This document shows positions 28,226-39,100 of a stretch of DNA of 64,000 bases, in pieces (position 1 is the first letter of the stretch; each line of letters opens with the position of its first letter). The notes beneath the pieces are model-generated. The model had not been told where the DNA came from and did no database searches. It worked only from the letters and a program-made list of their open reading frames with translations. Made by a program: the position numbers and the translations under genes. This DNA is from Pogona vitticeps (lineage: Eukaryota > Chordata > Lepidosauria > Squamata > Agamidae), in NCBI RefSeq assembly GCF_051106095.1, contig NC_135791.1, positions 3,612,001 to 3,676,000 of the forward strand, written 5' to 3'.

Positions 28226-28572
28226 TGCTGGCTAGATCGCTCGGTGGTTTAGATCTCGGGCTGGAGAGCCAGAGGTGGGGAGTTCGATTCCCCTGCGGGG
28301 CCTCCTGGGAGAAGAGCCAGCCTGGGTGGCCGTGGGCCAGCTCTATAAAACTGCTGGATGGCTCAGTGGTTTAGATCTCTGTCTGCAGTGTCAAAGGTTT
28401 GGATGTTCGATTCCCCCCCTCCGCCTCCGCCGGGGTATCCTTGAACAGTCCCAGGGCAACCCCCCCCCAAAAAAAATACGGGAATGGAAAACCATTTTTG
28501 TGCATTCTCTACCTAGAAAACTCCGGAAAACGTCGTCATACGTGAGAATTAACTTGATGATGATGATAAGCC
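28226..28572 (+). repeat. Two adjacent tRNA-derived SINEs
   Basis: The first head and part of its body occupy about 28226-28345 (GCTAGATCGCTCGGTGGTTT, GGGGAGTTCGATTCCCCTGC, GAGAAGAGCCAGCCTGGGTG). A second, nearly full copy follows at about 28350-28572 (GGATGGCTCAGTGGTTTAGA, GATGTTCGATTCCCCCCCTC, ATTCTCTACCTAGAAAACTC, AATTAACTTGATGATGATGA). They abut the CpG island. Confidence 0.75.
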
Positions 28573-28574
28573 AA

Positions 28575-29350
28575 TAGGAATTATTATATTACATCCCCCC
28601 CCCCGCGCGCGCTGGAAAATTTTCTCCGGGTTTTCCCCCCCATGAGCGCAAGTCGCGATCCTAAAGGCAGCTGTTCTCGCCCTCTGGCGGCCAGTCCGGG
28701 GACAGCAGCTGGAAAAGCCGCCGAAGGAGGCGGTTTTTGCGCAAGGAAAGAAGAAGCGCCGCGTCTCCTCCCGAAGGTCCGCCCAAGGCCGGGAGGTTCC
28801 CCGATCCTCCTCCTCCTCCTCCTCCCTGGCCGCGCGGGTGCCTTGGGAAGCCGGGAAAGAGGAGGAGCCCGATCCCGCGGGGTGGAAAGCGCGCAACGAG
28901 GGGAGCGGAAGGCTTGCAAAACCCCTGCGGAGGAGGAGGAGGGCGAGCAGGCAGGGCAGGATCGGGCCCGGGAGCGGGAGGGTTGCGTGGGTTGCGCCTC
29001 GCGGGGCTGATGTTGCAACCTGCGTGAGCTTGCGGGAAGAAGGCAAGTGTCGACACACACACACACACACAGAGGTTACGCGCAAGAGGCGCAGGATCGG
29101 TGCAAAGGCGCCCGCTGCTTCGGATCGGGACCCCCGGGAAGGTGGAGGTAAAGTAAAAGTGGGCGGGTTACGAATCTTACCTTTTTTTGGGGAGGAGGGG
29201 CGTTCCAAAAAAAGAAAAAAAGGAACTTTTCCAAGTTCTTTGGGATGCGGCAACCACGGACGGAGGGGGGGAGCAAACCTGACAGCAGCGGGCAAAGGTC
29301 CCCCCTGCACTCCGTCCCCATCATCTGGGCCGGTCTTACTCGCAGGTAAG
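28575..29350. promoter_or_regulatory. CpG island: likely promoter of GH3 gene 1
   Basis: Strongly GC- and CpG-rich interval 0.8-1.5 kb upstream of the first coding exon of GH3 gene 1. That exon begins after a splice acceptor 5 bases before its ATG, so a noncoding exon must lie upstream, and this island is the obvious site. It includes a short CA microsatellite (29054-29071). Long open frames on both strands here come from the scarcity of stop codons in GC-rich DNA. Confidence 0.65.
29030..29147 (+). other. Putative 5' noncoding exon of GH3 gene 1
   Basis: The segment ending GGTGGAG|GTAAAG offers a good donor. It is alignable, with gaps, to 43425-43522 upstream of gene 2 (shared words GAAGAAGGCAAGTGTCG/GAGAAGGGCAGGTGCCG, TTCGGATCGG, and GG-GAGGTAA). 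Homology continues downstream of the donor (CTTTTCCAAGTTCTTTGGGA versus ATTTCCAAACTCTTTGGGA). The start of the exon is unknown. Confidence 0.4.
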
Positions 29351-29555
29351 CGTGGGTAGTTGTCTGGGGTTGACGCAGTTCGGAAGGAGATCAAAGAGAC
29401 CTCCCCCGAAATCCTTATCTCAGGGGGAAAACTTAGGCTTTGCAATAAACAGAAGTGAGATCAATAATAATATGAATTTAGTCCCAGATGTGGGGACTAA
29501 AATGAGCCGAGCAAGGAAAAAAGAGAGTTTTGAGAGATCTAGAGTGGTGTAGTGC

Positions 29556-29685
29556 GGTGGTCCCCAACCTTGGACCTCCAGATGTTCTTGGACTACAACT
29601 CCCAGAAGCCTTCATCACCACTAGCTCTGCTGGTCAGGATTTCTGGGAGTTGAAGTCCAAGAACATCTGGAGGGGACCCCTGGTG
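29556..29685. repeat. Hairpin-forming palindromic repeat
   Basis: Left arm GGTCCCCAACCTTGGACCTC, then CAGATGTTCTTGGACTACAA. Right arm GGGAGTTGAAGTCCAAGAAC, then ATCTGGAGGGGACC. The arms are near-perfect complements with a loop of about 30 bases. A MIR/tRNA-like SINE (GTGTAGTGGATAGAGTGATG ... GTTTGAATCCCCGCTCAGCC) follows at about 29686-29765. Confidence 0.8.
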
Positions 29686-30121
29686 TAGTGGATAGAGTGA
29701 TGGACCCAGAAGATTCAAGTTTGAATCCCCGCTCAGCCATGGAAATTCACTGGGGCTGCATTGCTGGTCAAACCCCTCCTCAAATATCTCACGTGCCTTG
29801 AAAGCGCTCTTACCTCCGTTGGGGCTTGGAGGACACATAACAATAACCGTCGGGACCCTATAAACACAAAGATGGAGTGCATGGAGTGGGGTCAGAGGTT
29901 GTGTCCTTGCATTTTTCTCCCCCTGTCTTCTTTCACCCCCTGCTTCGTATTTTGGTGGGGGTTCGAATGTTTGGAAGATCCAGAGCAGAGGGTCCTGTCT
30001 TCCATCAAAATGCCACTCCGAAGAAGAAAAAGTCATTTTACGGTGGGAGGAAAGGAGGTGGGCTTTGAGTCTCTGGAAGGTCTGCTAGGCGACGCTTTTT
30101 TCCTTTGCTTCTCTAGAAGTC

Positions 30122-33100
30122 ATGGCTGTGCCGTATCTCAGCGCCGTACTCCTGTTGGCCCCGCTGAGCGGGGGCCAGGACGTCCCCTTCAGGGACCCCA
30201 CCTTGCCCTGGGAAGAACGGCTGGACGACCTGGTGAACCGGCTGACGCTGGACGAGATGGTGCTGCAGGTATCAGACGGGGGCCCCTCGGTCAGGATCGT
30301 GTCACAAATGAGGTAGAGGAGTTGCTCTGGGAAAAGACAAAGGAGAATTAATTTTTTGTTTGTCGTATTTTTAATCCACCCTTTAAAACGGACTCGAGGC
30401 AGCTTATGTCATTAAAAGACAATATTTAAAGTTTTTTTTTAAAAGCACGTGTACAAATTACTATAAAGGATCAAACAAAGGCCACGCTAGAATACGGGAA
30501 ACAGAGCACTTAAGATCCATTCCAAGCAGTCAGATGCAGCCACCCATCTAAAAACCCCTCCCAAACAGACAGCCACTGAGGGGAAGCCCATCTCAAGCGA
30601 AAGGACTTGGCCTGCTTGCAGATGGACAGCAAAGACAGGACCAGGCTGGCTTCCAGTGGGAAGGAGTTCCAGCGTCTAATGGAGCAAACACAAGGGAAGG
30701 CCCCTCTCCTGCGTCCCCACCAAACACACCTGGGAAGGTGGCTGGATCAAGAGGAAGGCCTCCCCTGATGATCTTATAACACCTGAGCAGGCTCATCATG
30801 GGAGTCCTTGAGATCGCTCGGATCCAAGCCATTTAGCGGCTTTATAGGTTAGAACCATCCTTTTGAATTGTGCCTGGAAATGGATCGGCCGCCAGTAGAG
30901 CTGCTTATATCACACGAGGGTTAGAGGTCTTATAGCCTATAACTTGAGCTTGGAGGTCTTTTGGTGTAAGAGAAAGACGGGAGACCTGTTCTGATGTTTA
31001 AAAATGTAAAACGGAGGAACAGGGGCCGCACCGAGCAGGAGCACGAGGTTGGGTCACGTTCTTGACCTCTGGGCCACAGGATATATAGATTGTAGGGTGA
31101 GAAAGGCATGAGTGGTCTTAAGACATCCTTAACCATGGGAAAAAAAACGATGAGGGTGGACCTCGGAGCTTAGCCGCCTGGGAAATTCCGGGAGTCGTCC
31201 TCGTCCAAAAACCCCGGATCTCCACGGTTCCGGACGTGGAACCCGGATGTTCAAGGACGGGAAGGAGAACGAGGGAGCGGTTCGCAATTAGAGCATTGGG
31301 TGCAAGGGATCGGGGAACCCTTTGCGGAGCTGGGGGGGGTGTCTGGGAGTGGACCGAACCTCTCGTTTTCCTCCACCCGCAGATGGCGAGAGGGGGCGCC
31401 AAAGCCAACGGCCCGGCGCCGCCCATTAAGCGCCTGGGCATCGGGCCCTACAACTGGAACACGGAGTGCCTGCGTGGGGACGCGGAGGCGCCGGGCTGGG
31501 CCACCGCTTTCCCCCAAGCCCTGGGCTTGGCGGCCTCTTTCAGGTACGGCTGCCCCCAAAAGACGGGGCGTAGACAACCCGGGACGCATCAAAAGGGCCA
31601 TCCCGTCCCCTTCCTGCTTCGCTCGGAGGTCTCTCAGATGGGCGCCGGCGTGCGTGGTGGGATGCGTTCTGAAGGGATGATGACTTGGCTGTGGGTTCGA
31701 CCCCTCGCCGTCCTAAATAGAGCTAAAAGAGCATTTCCTCTTCTCTTGACCACTCCTTCTCTCTCCGGCCAGCCCTCCGCTCATCTACAGGGTGGCCAAC
31801 GCCACGGCCACGGAGGTCCGGGCCAAACACAACCACTTTGTCTCGGTCGGCAACTACGAGGACCACACCGGCCTCAGCTGCTTCAGCCCCGTGTTGAACA
31901 TCATGCGCCACCCGCTGTGGGGCAGGAACCAGGTGCGAAGGGCTCCAAAAAAAGGGGGGGGAGCTGTAGACAGTCTTGTAGGGCTGGGGCAGTGCCACGT
32001 AAAGTGGTCATAAAAGGGACAAATATGGATTGTGAAATAATTACATTTTGCATTTCAAACTTAGAGAGTATTGGGAGGATTCCTCACATTTTTTTCTTTT
32101 TTTCCTTCCCCTCCTTTCTTCTTCTTTATTTTATTTTATATTTTAAAATTATTTTAGTTTTTTTTTGTTCTTTCCGTACTCACGACATGAATCTGGCTTT
32201 GTTTCAGCTAATCAAACTTAGAAGGGCTCTTAGGTTTTTTTTCCCTGCACCGAAATGCTCCCCAGGTTTTACGGACCCCTGTGGGGAGATTCCCCCGACC
32301 AAAGGTACAGTAGGACCCCTTTATCCACGAGATCAGTATCCGCTGATTCACTTATCCACGGTCTGAAAATACATATTTTTTTAATGAAAAGAAAAAGCCT
32401 ACAAATATATGTGTTTCTAAAAATGAAGTTAACCAGATGTCTGCCCCTCTGTCCCGTAGGAGACTTATGGGGAGGACCCATTCCTGACCGCAGAGCTGGG
32501 GGTGGCTTTCGTGAAGGGCCTGCAGGGCGACCACCCTCGTTACGTCAAGGCCAGCGCTGGCTGCAAGCATTTCGATGTCCACGGTGGCCCCGAAAATATC
32601 CCAACCTCCCGGTTGTCCTTTGATGCCAAGGTCAGTGGGGAGTAGAGTAGAGTGGGTAGAGCACGAGCAGGTTTACACTGGAGAGCTAGAGCAGTTTGGT
32701 TTCACGCCACGTTCCCTGGCTTCACGCTGCGGTAGTGATTCCCAACCTGGGTTCCCCAGGTGTTCTTGGACTACAACACCCGGAAATCCCGGGAGAAGGC
32801 TTCTGGGCATTGTAGTCCAAGAACACCTGGGGATTCAAGGTGGGGAACCTCTGATCTCAGGAATTGTGGCATTTGTCGTTTGGGGAGGAATGTAAGATTT
32901 CTTGAGCCCTGTTCGGGGAAGTGCGTTCATCATTTTTAGTAGGGGATTCTAAAAGCAACTGAACGACAAATCAAACAATTCTGTACGACGTAGATGCAAA
33001 CAGTTAAAGTGGTATCCAAGGGCTATGCCTCTGAATTGCATCTCAGCCCAACGCCTCCTACCTCACGTCCTTGGCTGAAATGCAGAATTTAAATGTAGAA

Positions 33101-36100
33101 GCAAGCCAACAAACGGGAATCTGGAATCCGTTTTGGGGGGTTGCCCTGCTTGGCCATCTGCTCCACGTCCTGAGACCTGGCATTTTAACAGCAAAGCCCA
33201 GGGAGGCAGGGTTAAGTGGGATGCCAGGAGAGGGTGAGAATCTCTCTGCTCTGTGCCAGGTGAGCGAGCGTGACTGGCGCATGACCTTCCTGCCTCAGTT
33301 TGAGGCCTGCGTTCTGGCCGGGACCTTCAGCTTCATGTGCAGCTACAACAGGTACGTCCACCTCTGCTGCCCCTTCCCAACAGAAGGTGGGTAGAACGGC
33401 GTTTATGGGCTGGAAATTTGTACAATTGCATGCATGTTCAGATTTATTTGTTAAAAGGTTTCTAACCGTCCCCTGTTGGCCGTTCTCAGGGCTGGGCGAA
33501 AGCCGTAAAATCGTATTGAAAGCATCTCACGCTTTTTTAAATACAGTAGGATCCCTGTATCAAGGGGGAGATTGGTTCCAAGCCCTCTCCCCATGGATGC
33601 TGTGGTGGCTCATTGTGGTAACTTCATCTTTAGAAATATACAGTATACTGTATATTTCTGTGATTTTTCTTTTCACATTTTTTAATATTTTCAGACTGTG
33701 GATAAGTGAGTCGGCGGAGACTGATCCTGTGGATATGGGGGGGGGTCTTACTGTACAGTGATGCTTCACTTAATGACAATAATCCGTTCCAGGAAAATCG
33801 CTGTTAAGCGAAAACATCGTAAAGCGAAATAAAAAAGCCCATCAAAACGCATTGAAAACCATTCATTGCATTCCAATGGGCTGAAAACTCACCATCCAGC
33901 GAAGATCCTCCATACGGTGGACATTTTCGGTGCCTATATAGTGAGGAATCCATCCCTAAGCACAGCGGGGAGCCATTTTAAGCACCTGGTTGCCATTTTG
34001 AAACCCCAACGATCAGCTGTTTTTGATCGTTGTAAAGCGAAAATTGGTTCCCGAAACAGGGAACCGATCATTGCTAAGCGAAATCCCCCCATTTAAAACA
34101 TCATTTTGCAATCGCAGTTGCGATCGCAAAAACATCATCATAAAGCGGATTCGTTGTAATGCGGGGCAATCATTAAGCGTGGCACAACTGTATTTTAAGC
34201 TCTAAAAGTGGGCTGTTATTTTTCAGTACCTCTTTTAGTTATTGTTTTTAAGTGATTTGTAAACTGCATTCACTTAGTGTTAATGTGGCAATCTATTTAG
34301 TGTGGGTTTAATGGTGCAGTTAATTGTGGTAGCAACCCCTGTCTTTCACTTGCGCCTTCAGAGCTGTTATGGCTCGGTGGGTTGAAGCGCCGGCGTGCAC
34401 AGCTTGAATCCCAGCAGTGTCTCCCGGGAGACGAGTCGGCCAAAATCACCCGGACGGAGTGGCGTTGGGCAGATTGGGTCCACAGGCTCTGTTACCTGGG
34501 AAGCCCCAGACAAATGGCCCTTTGGTCCCAGAGCGCCCCCTTTAGGAGGGACTGGGGAGACACGGCTGAACGCTTTGAGACCTAGAAAACCGGAATTTCA
34601 GAAGACTGAACGGACTGCTTCTCATCACCCTTACATGCTCTTCTGCTAGGATTAACGGAGTCCCCGCGTGTGCTAACAAGAGGCTGCTCACGGACATTCT
34701 GCGCGGCGAATGGGGTTTCCAGGGTTACGTGGTGAGCGACGAGGGAGCCGTAGAGCTGATCATGGTGGGCCACCAGTTCACCCACAGTTTCCTGGAGACA
34801 GCGATCGGTGAGCGGTGCCACGGGTTAGGGAGTGCTGGCAGGAGGCCAGCCGTATCCTCGATTCACTTCCGGCATCCCCTTTTTTAGCTGGCTTCTCCAT
34901 TCTGACCCCGCAGTCCAGAATTGGTGGAACAGAAGTGAAATAAATGGGTGAACGAACGAATGTTAAATTGAGCCCTCGTCCTGTTCTCTTCGTCTTCCCA
35001 ACACAGTTTCCGTGAACGCCGGATGCGATCTGGAACTTTCGTATGGGATGAAGCAGAATGTTTTCACGCACATAGGCGAAGCTGTGGCCAAAGGCAACAT
35101 CTCCTTGGAGGTAAGTCATACCATCAGGGAGAAAGAACAGGCAAAGCGAAAGGGAAAAGACAAGCACTTGGATGTATCATTATTTAGATCAGTGATGCGT
35201 GCTGTCCTTGGGGGGAAAATGTGCACACACAGACCAAATGTGAGCTATTTTTGGCATTCCTGAGGTGACCCCGGGCCAGAGGAGTTCTCATGGGGCAGAG
35301 CAGTACCCCCTCATATCTCTGGTATTAAATCCAGTGTTTGTAGGGTACAAGCCGGTAGTATAAAGGAAAGGCCATTGTGAAAAAGTGGGGAAAGGGGAGT
35401 CGAAAGTATCCATACCTTATAAGGAGAACACGGAGCCGGCACCAAAGAAGAACAGCAGGTTCATCATACCACGAAGCCCAAGAGTGTCCTATACAGTCTC
35501 ATTGCTGAGGATTTCCCAGTCAGGCCACTAGGCTATAGCAGCTCCCCTCAGCTTTTTTTAAAAGTGCAATACAGAGTAAAGGGCATCCACCAGTATTGCA
35601 TTTTCGCCAGTGCTTTGTATTTCCACCCCCTCTAACCTTTCAGAACTTAAGCTGTTCTACTGCGGCTGAGTTTGTGTGCCTTCCTATGTGGATTTTGAGT
35701 CATTTGGCTTCTTCTTTCAATGATGGAACTGTCGATGTTTATAATGACAATTCCTGCTTTGCTTCTAATGATGCCCTGCTGATTTTCCTTTGTCCTGGCA
35801 GTGTAGCAAACAGAAGGTACACCCAAAACAAACAAAATAGCATTTTGGACTCTTTCCAGCCCAATTCCTGGGTTATGTTCTTGCATCGTCAGCTGCCTTG
35901 GTGTTCTTCTCCCTCCCCCCCCCCCACAGACAGTCAAAGCCCGTGTCCGGCCGCTTTTCCGCACCCGCATGCGACTGGGGGAGTTTGACCCCCCAGCCAT
36001 GAACCCCTACAATGCCCTGGGACCTGAGGATGTGCAGACAGATGCCCACCGCCAGCTGGCACTCCAGGCGGCCATTCAGTCCTTTGTCCTGCTTAAAAAC

Positions 36101-39100
36101 CAGAACGGGACTCTGCCTCTTCGGGCCGAAGACGTACGGAGCAAGACTCTTGCGGTGAGTGTTCGTCAGCTGGAGGTGGTGGTGGGGTCATCAATTGGAC
36201 TGGAGACCCCCAGTCATTGGAGACTTTGTAGATCCAGTGTCAGGGGATGGGGAGTTCCATCTCTTCTGGCTTTTAGTCCAAACTCTATAGGTGTTATCTA
36301 AGATGCCGAACCCTCGCCCTTGAAATAGGTAATCTTCCAAACCGCATCTTGGATAACTTCTTGGATGTTTGAAATAAAACCTGGAGTGGCTTCACCTCCC
36401 TTCTGGAACCGGAGCCACCAGCTTCTACTGCTCCTAAGATTAAGCCCTCTTGACAGTGGGAGGGTCAGGATGTCATTTCACACAGGGCTATTTGAACCCA
36501 TCGTGTTTTATTTAATAACCCCTTCCCCACGAATCATTATTTGTCGCCTTGTGGGGGGCAACTTTGTGCTTCGTGAGTCGTCAACCTTGGACGACTCACA
36601 AAGCGAGACAACTCCGCCAAAAGGGCGAGTTGTCCCCATCTCTACACCTGATCCTTGTGGCACGGACCTGTTTTTTGTCGTTGGCAGGTGGTCGGCCCTT
36701 TTGCTAACAATTCCGTGCTTCTCTTTGGGGATTACGCTCCGATCCCAGAACCCCAGTACATCTTCACACCCAGGTAAGAACTGGAGGGAATTCATTCCGC
36801 CTCCTGTTCCTCACTCCAGCTCACCGATCTCCCTCTTAGAATTCAAAACTATCTTCAGTGAAGGTCAACCCCCACTGTAGTAATCATCATTATGCCTGAG
36901 AGACCAAAAGAAACTAAGTTCATAGCCAATTATGTCTTGAGCTTTGTGTTTCCTTAGTAGTTCTAAACACTCCTGCATGGTCTAACCCACCTGTATGGCT
37001 CTACAGAACTCGTCAGCCACATATAATTGATTTCTATGAGTGTAGTGCTGTTTCTTCTGTAATTCTGGAATTGGTTGCTTGGCACATACATAATGTGAGG
37101 CAGGGTGTAGCTCCTCCTTGACAAAGCACAACGGACAGAACCCTGTTCATTATAATTCAAAGTTTGTGTGACTTGCTACAACTAATTGCAGCTAATCGAT
37201 GAGGTCCTTGGCAGAGTGCAATGGCAACAATCCTGTTGATTATCGTGTGACTTGCTACAGCTAATAGCAGCTAATCGATGAGGTCCTTGGCAGAGTACAA
37301 TGGCCAGAATCCTGTTGACTATCATTCAATGTTTGTGTGACTTGTTATGGCTAATCACGGCTAATCATTGAGGTGCTGTCACATCTTGGTTGTGTGTCTG
37401 GCTGTGCCATGGAGATGGCAAGTGACACCAACAGGATACCAGCCGGTGTGTGTGTGTGTTTCTCTCCCAAGTTCTGCAAGGCCAAATCTAGCTATTTTAA
37501 ATAGGACAATTAAATTTCTGACACTCTCCTTCTGAAGAACTAAGAGCTGCTCTCATCTCTGCCCGGTGCAGGAGGGGCCTGGAGACCATCGCTGGGAATG
37601 TTACCTTTGCCGCCGGATGCACCTTCCCCAGGTGTGACTGGTACCGCCCGGCTGAAGTGAAAGCCGCAGTACAAGCCGCAGACATCGCGATTGTGTGCCT
37701 GGGGACCGGTAAGGGGCACGCTTAACAAAGAAGGACATCACAAGAACAAAATCACACTTCTTCGTAAGGGGTAACTTGTGTGCTGAAGTGAAGAACTAGA
37801 AGGAAGTAGAGTTTGAGATATTGCATTTTTAAAAAGGACCTTTTCTCTTATGTAGTTATTTCTCAGCTGCCAGGTTGCTCGTACCATTATTCCTGCTGAT
37901 GCAGGAAGAGGAAAGAAGAAAGGGAAGGAATATGTAGACCTCAGGGTGCGATGGCCAGACTCGTTCCACCTTGAGTGTCCCTGTATTGGATTTACTTCCA
38001 CCTGGGGAGCAAAGCCCTGGGCCCCAAGATGGCAAGTTCTTTCCCTGATGGAGAGCAGCCGACTTGGTGTGTGTGGGATGTAGCGTGGGAGGAAAAAGAG
38101 AAGAGGGTGGGTTCTTTGTAACACACTTCCTGGTCCTTCCTGTTCAGGAATTGATGTGGAGACGGAAGCAGTGGACCGGAAGGGCCTGGACTTGCCGGGC
38201 CACCAGCTGGACCTCCTGCAGGATGTTGTGGCCTGGGGTGAGTTTGGGATGTTGTTTCCACCGAGGAAGGCTAACCTGAGCTACAGTGGAGATGAAGCAT
38301 CGCCTGATCTCTTCCTTCGGTGACACTGAAGACCATCTGGGCCACGGCTTGCACAAGCCCAGCTTCAGGAAGTACAGTGGTGCTTCGCTTAACGAGGATA
38401 ATCCGTTCCAGCGAAATCACTGTAGAACGAAATCCTTGTTAAGCAAAATAAAAAAGCCCATTGAAACACATTGAAAACCCTTCACTGCGTTCCAATGGGC
38501 TGAAAACTCACAGTTCAGTGAAGATCCTCCATAGGGGTGGCCATTTTTGCTGCCTGTAAAGTGAGGAATCCATCCTAGAAAACAGTGGGGGGGCATTTTG
38601 TACACCCGTGGCCATTTTGAAACCTGACGGTCAGCTGTTTTTGGATCATGATAATGCGAAAATCCATTCCCGAAGCAGGGAACCGATTGTCGGGAAGCAA
38701 AAAAAGCCCATTTAAAACATTGTTTTGCGATCGCAAAAACCTAATCGTCAAGCGATTTCCTCATTAAGCGAGGCAATCGTTAAGCAAGGCACCACTGTAA
38801 TTCATCTTCTTTGTGGCTTTGATTTCAGCGGCCGGCCGGCCCGTGATTCTGCTGCTGTTCAACGCAGGCCCCCTCGATGTCAGTTGGGCCAAAGCTCATG
38901 ATGGGGTGGGAGCCATCTTGGCCTGTTTCTTTCCTGCTCAAGCCACCGGCCTGGCGATTGCCAAGGTCTTGGTGGGAGACGAAGGAGCCAACCCAGCCGG
39001 CCGGCTCCCTGCCACGTGGCCGGCAGGGATGCACCAGGTAAGATCCCACGCTGGGAGTTTGGGAGGGAAGGCCATTAAAGGACTGCTAAAATGTATTAGT

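Noticed and set aside
28226-28572. tRNA-like sequences (here and at other SINE heads, e.g. 44795, 54717, 58707)
   Set aside because: A- and B-box words are present, but they cannot form a complete cloverleaf and each is joined to a SINE body and GAT tail, so they are not tRNA genes.
28549-29445. Overlapping long open frames (up to 298 codons) on both strands in the CpG island
   Set aside because: Stop codons are rare in CpG-rich DNA, the frames overlap on both strands, the proteins are low-complexity Arg/Pro/Gly-rich, and none matches a known family.
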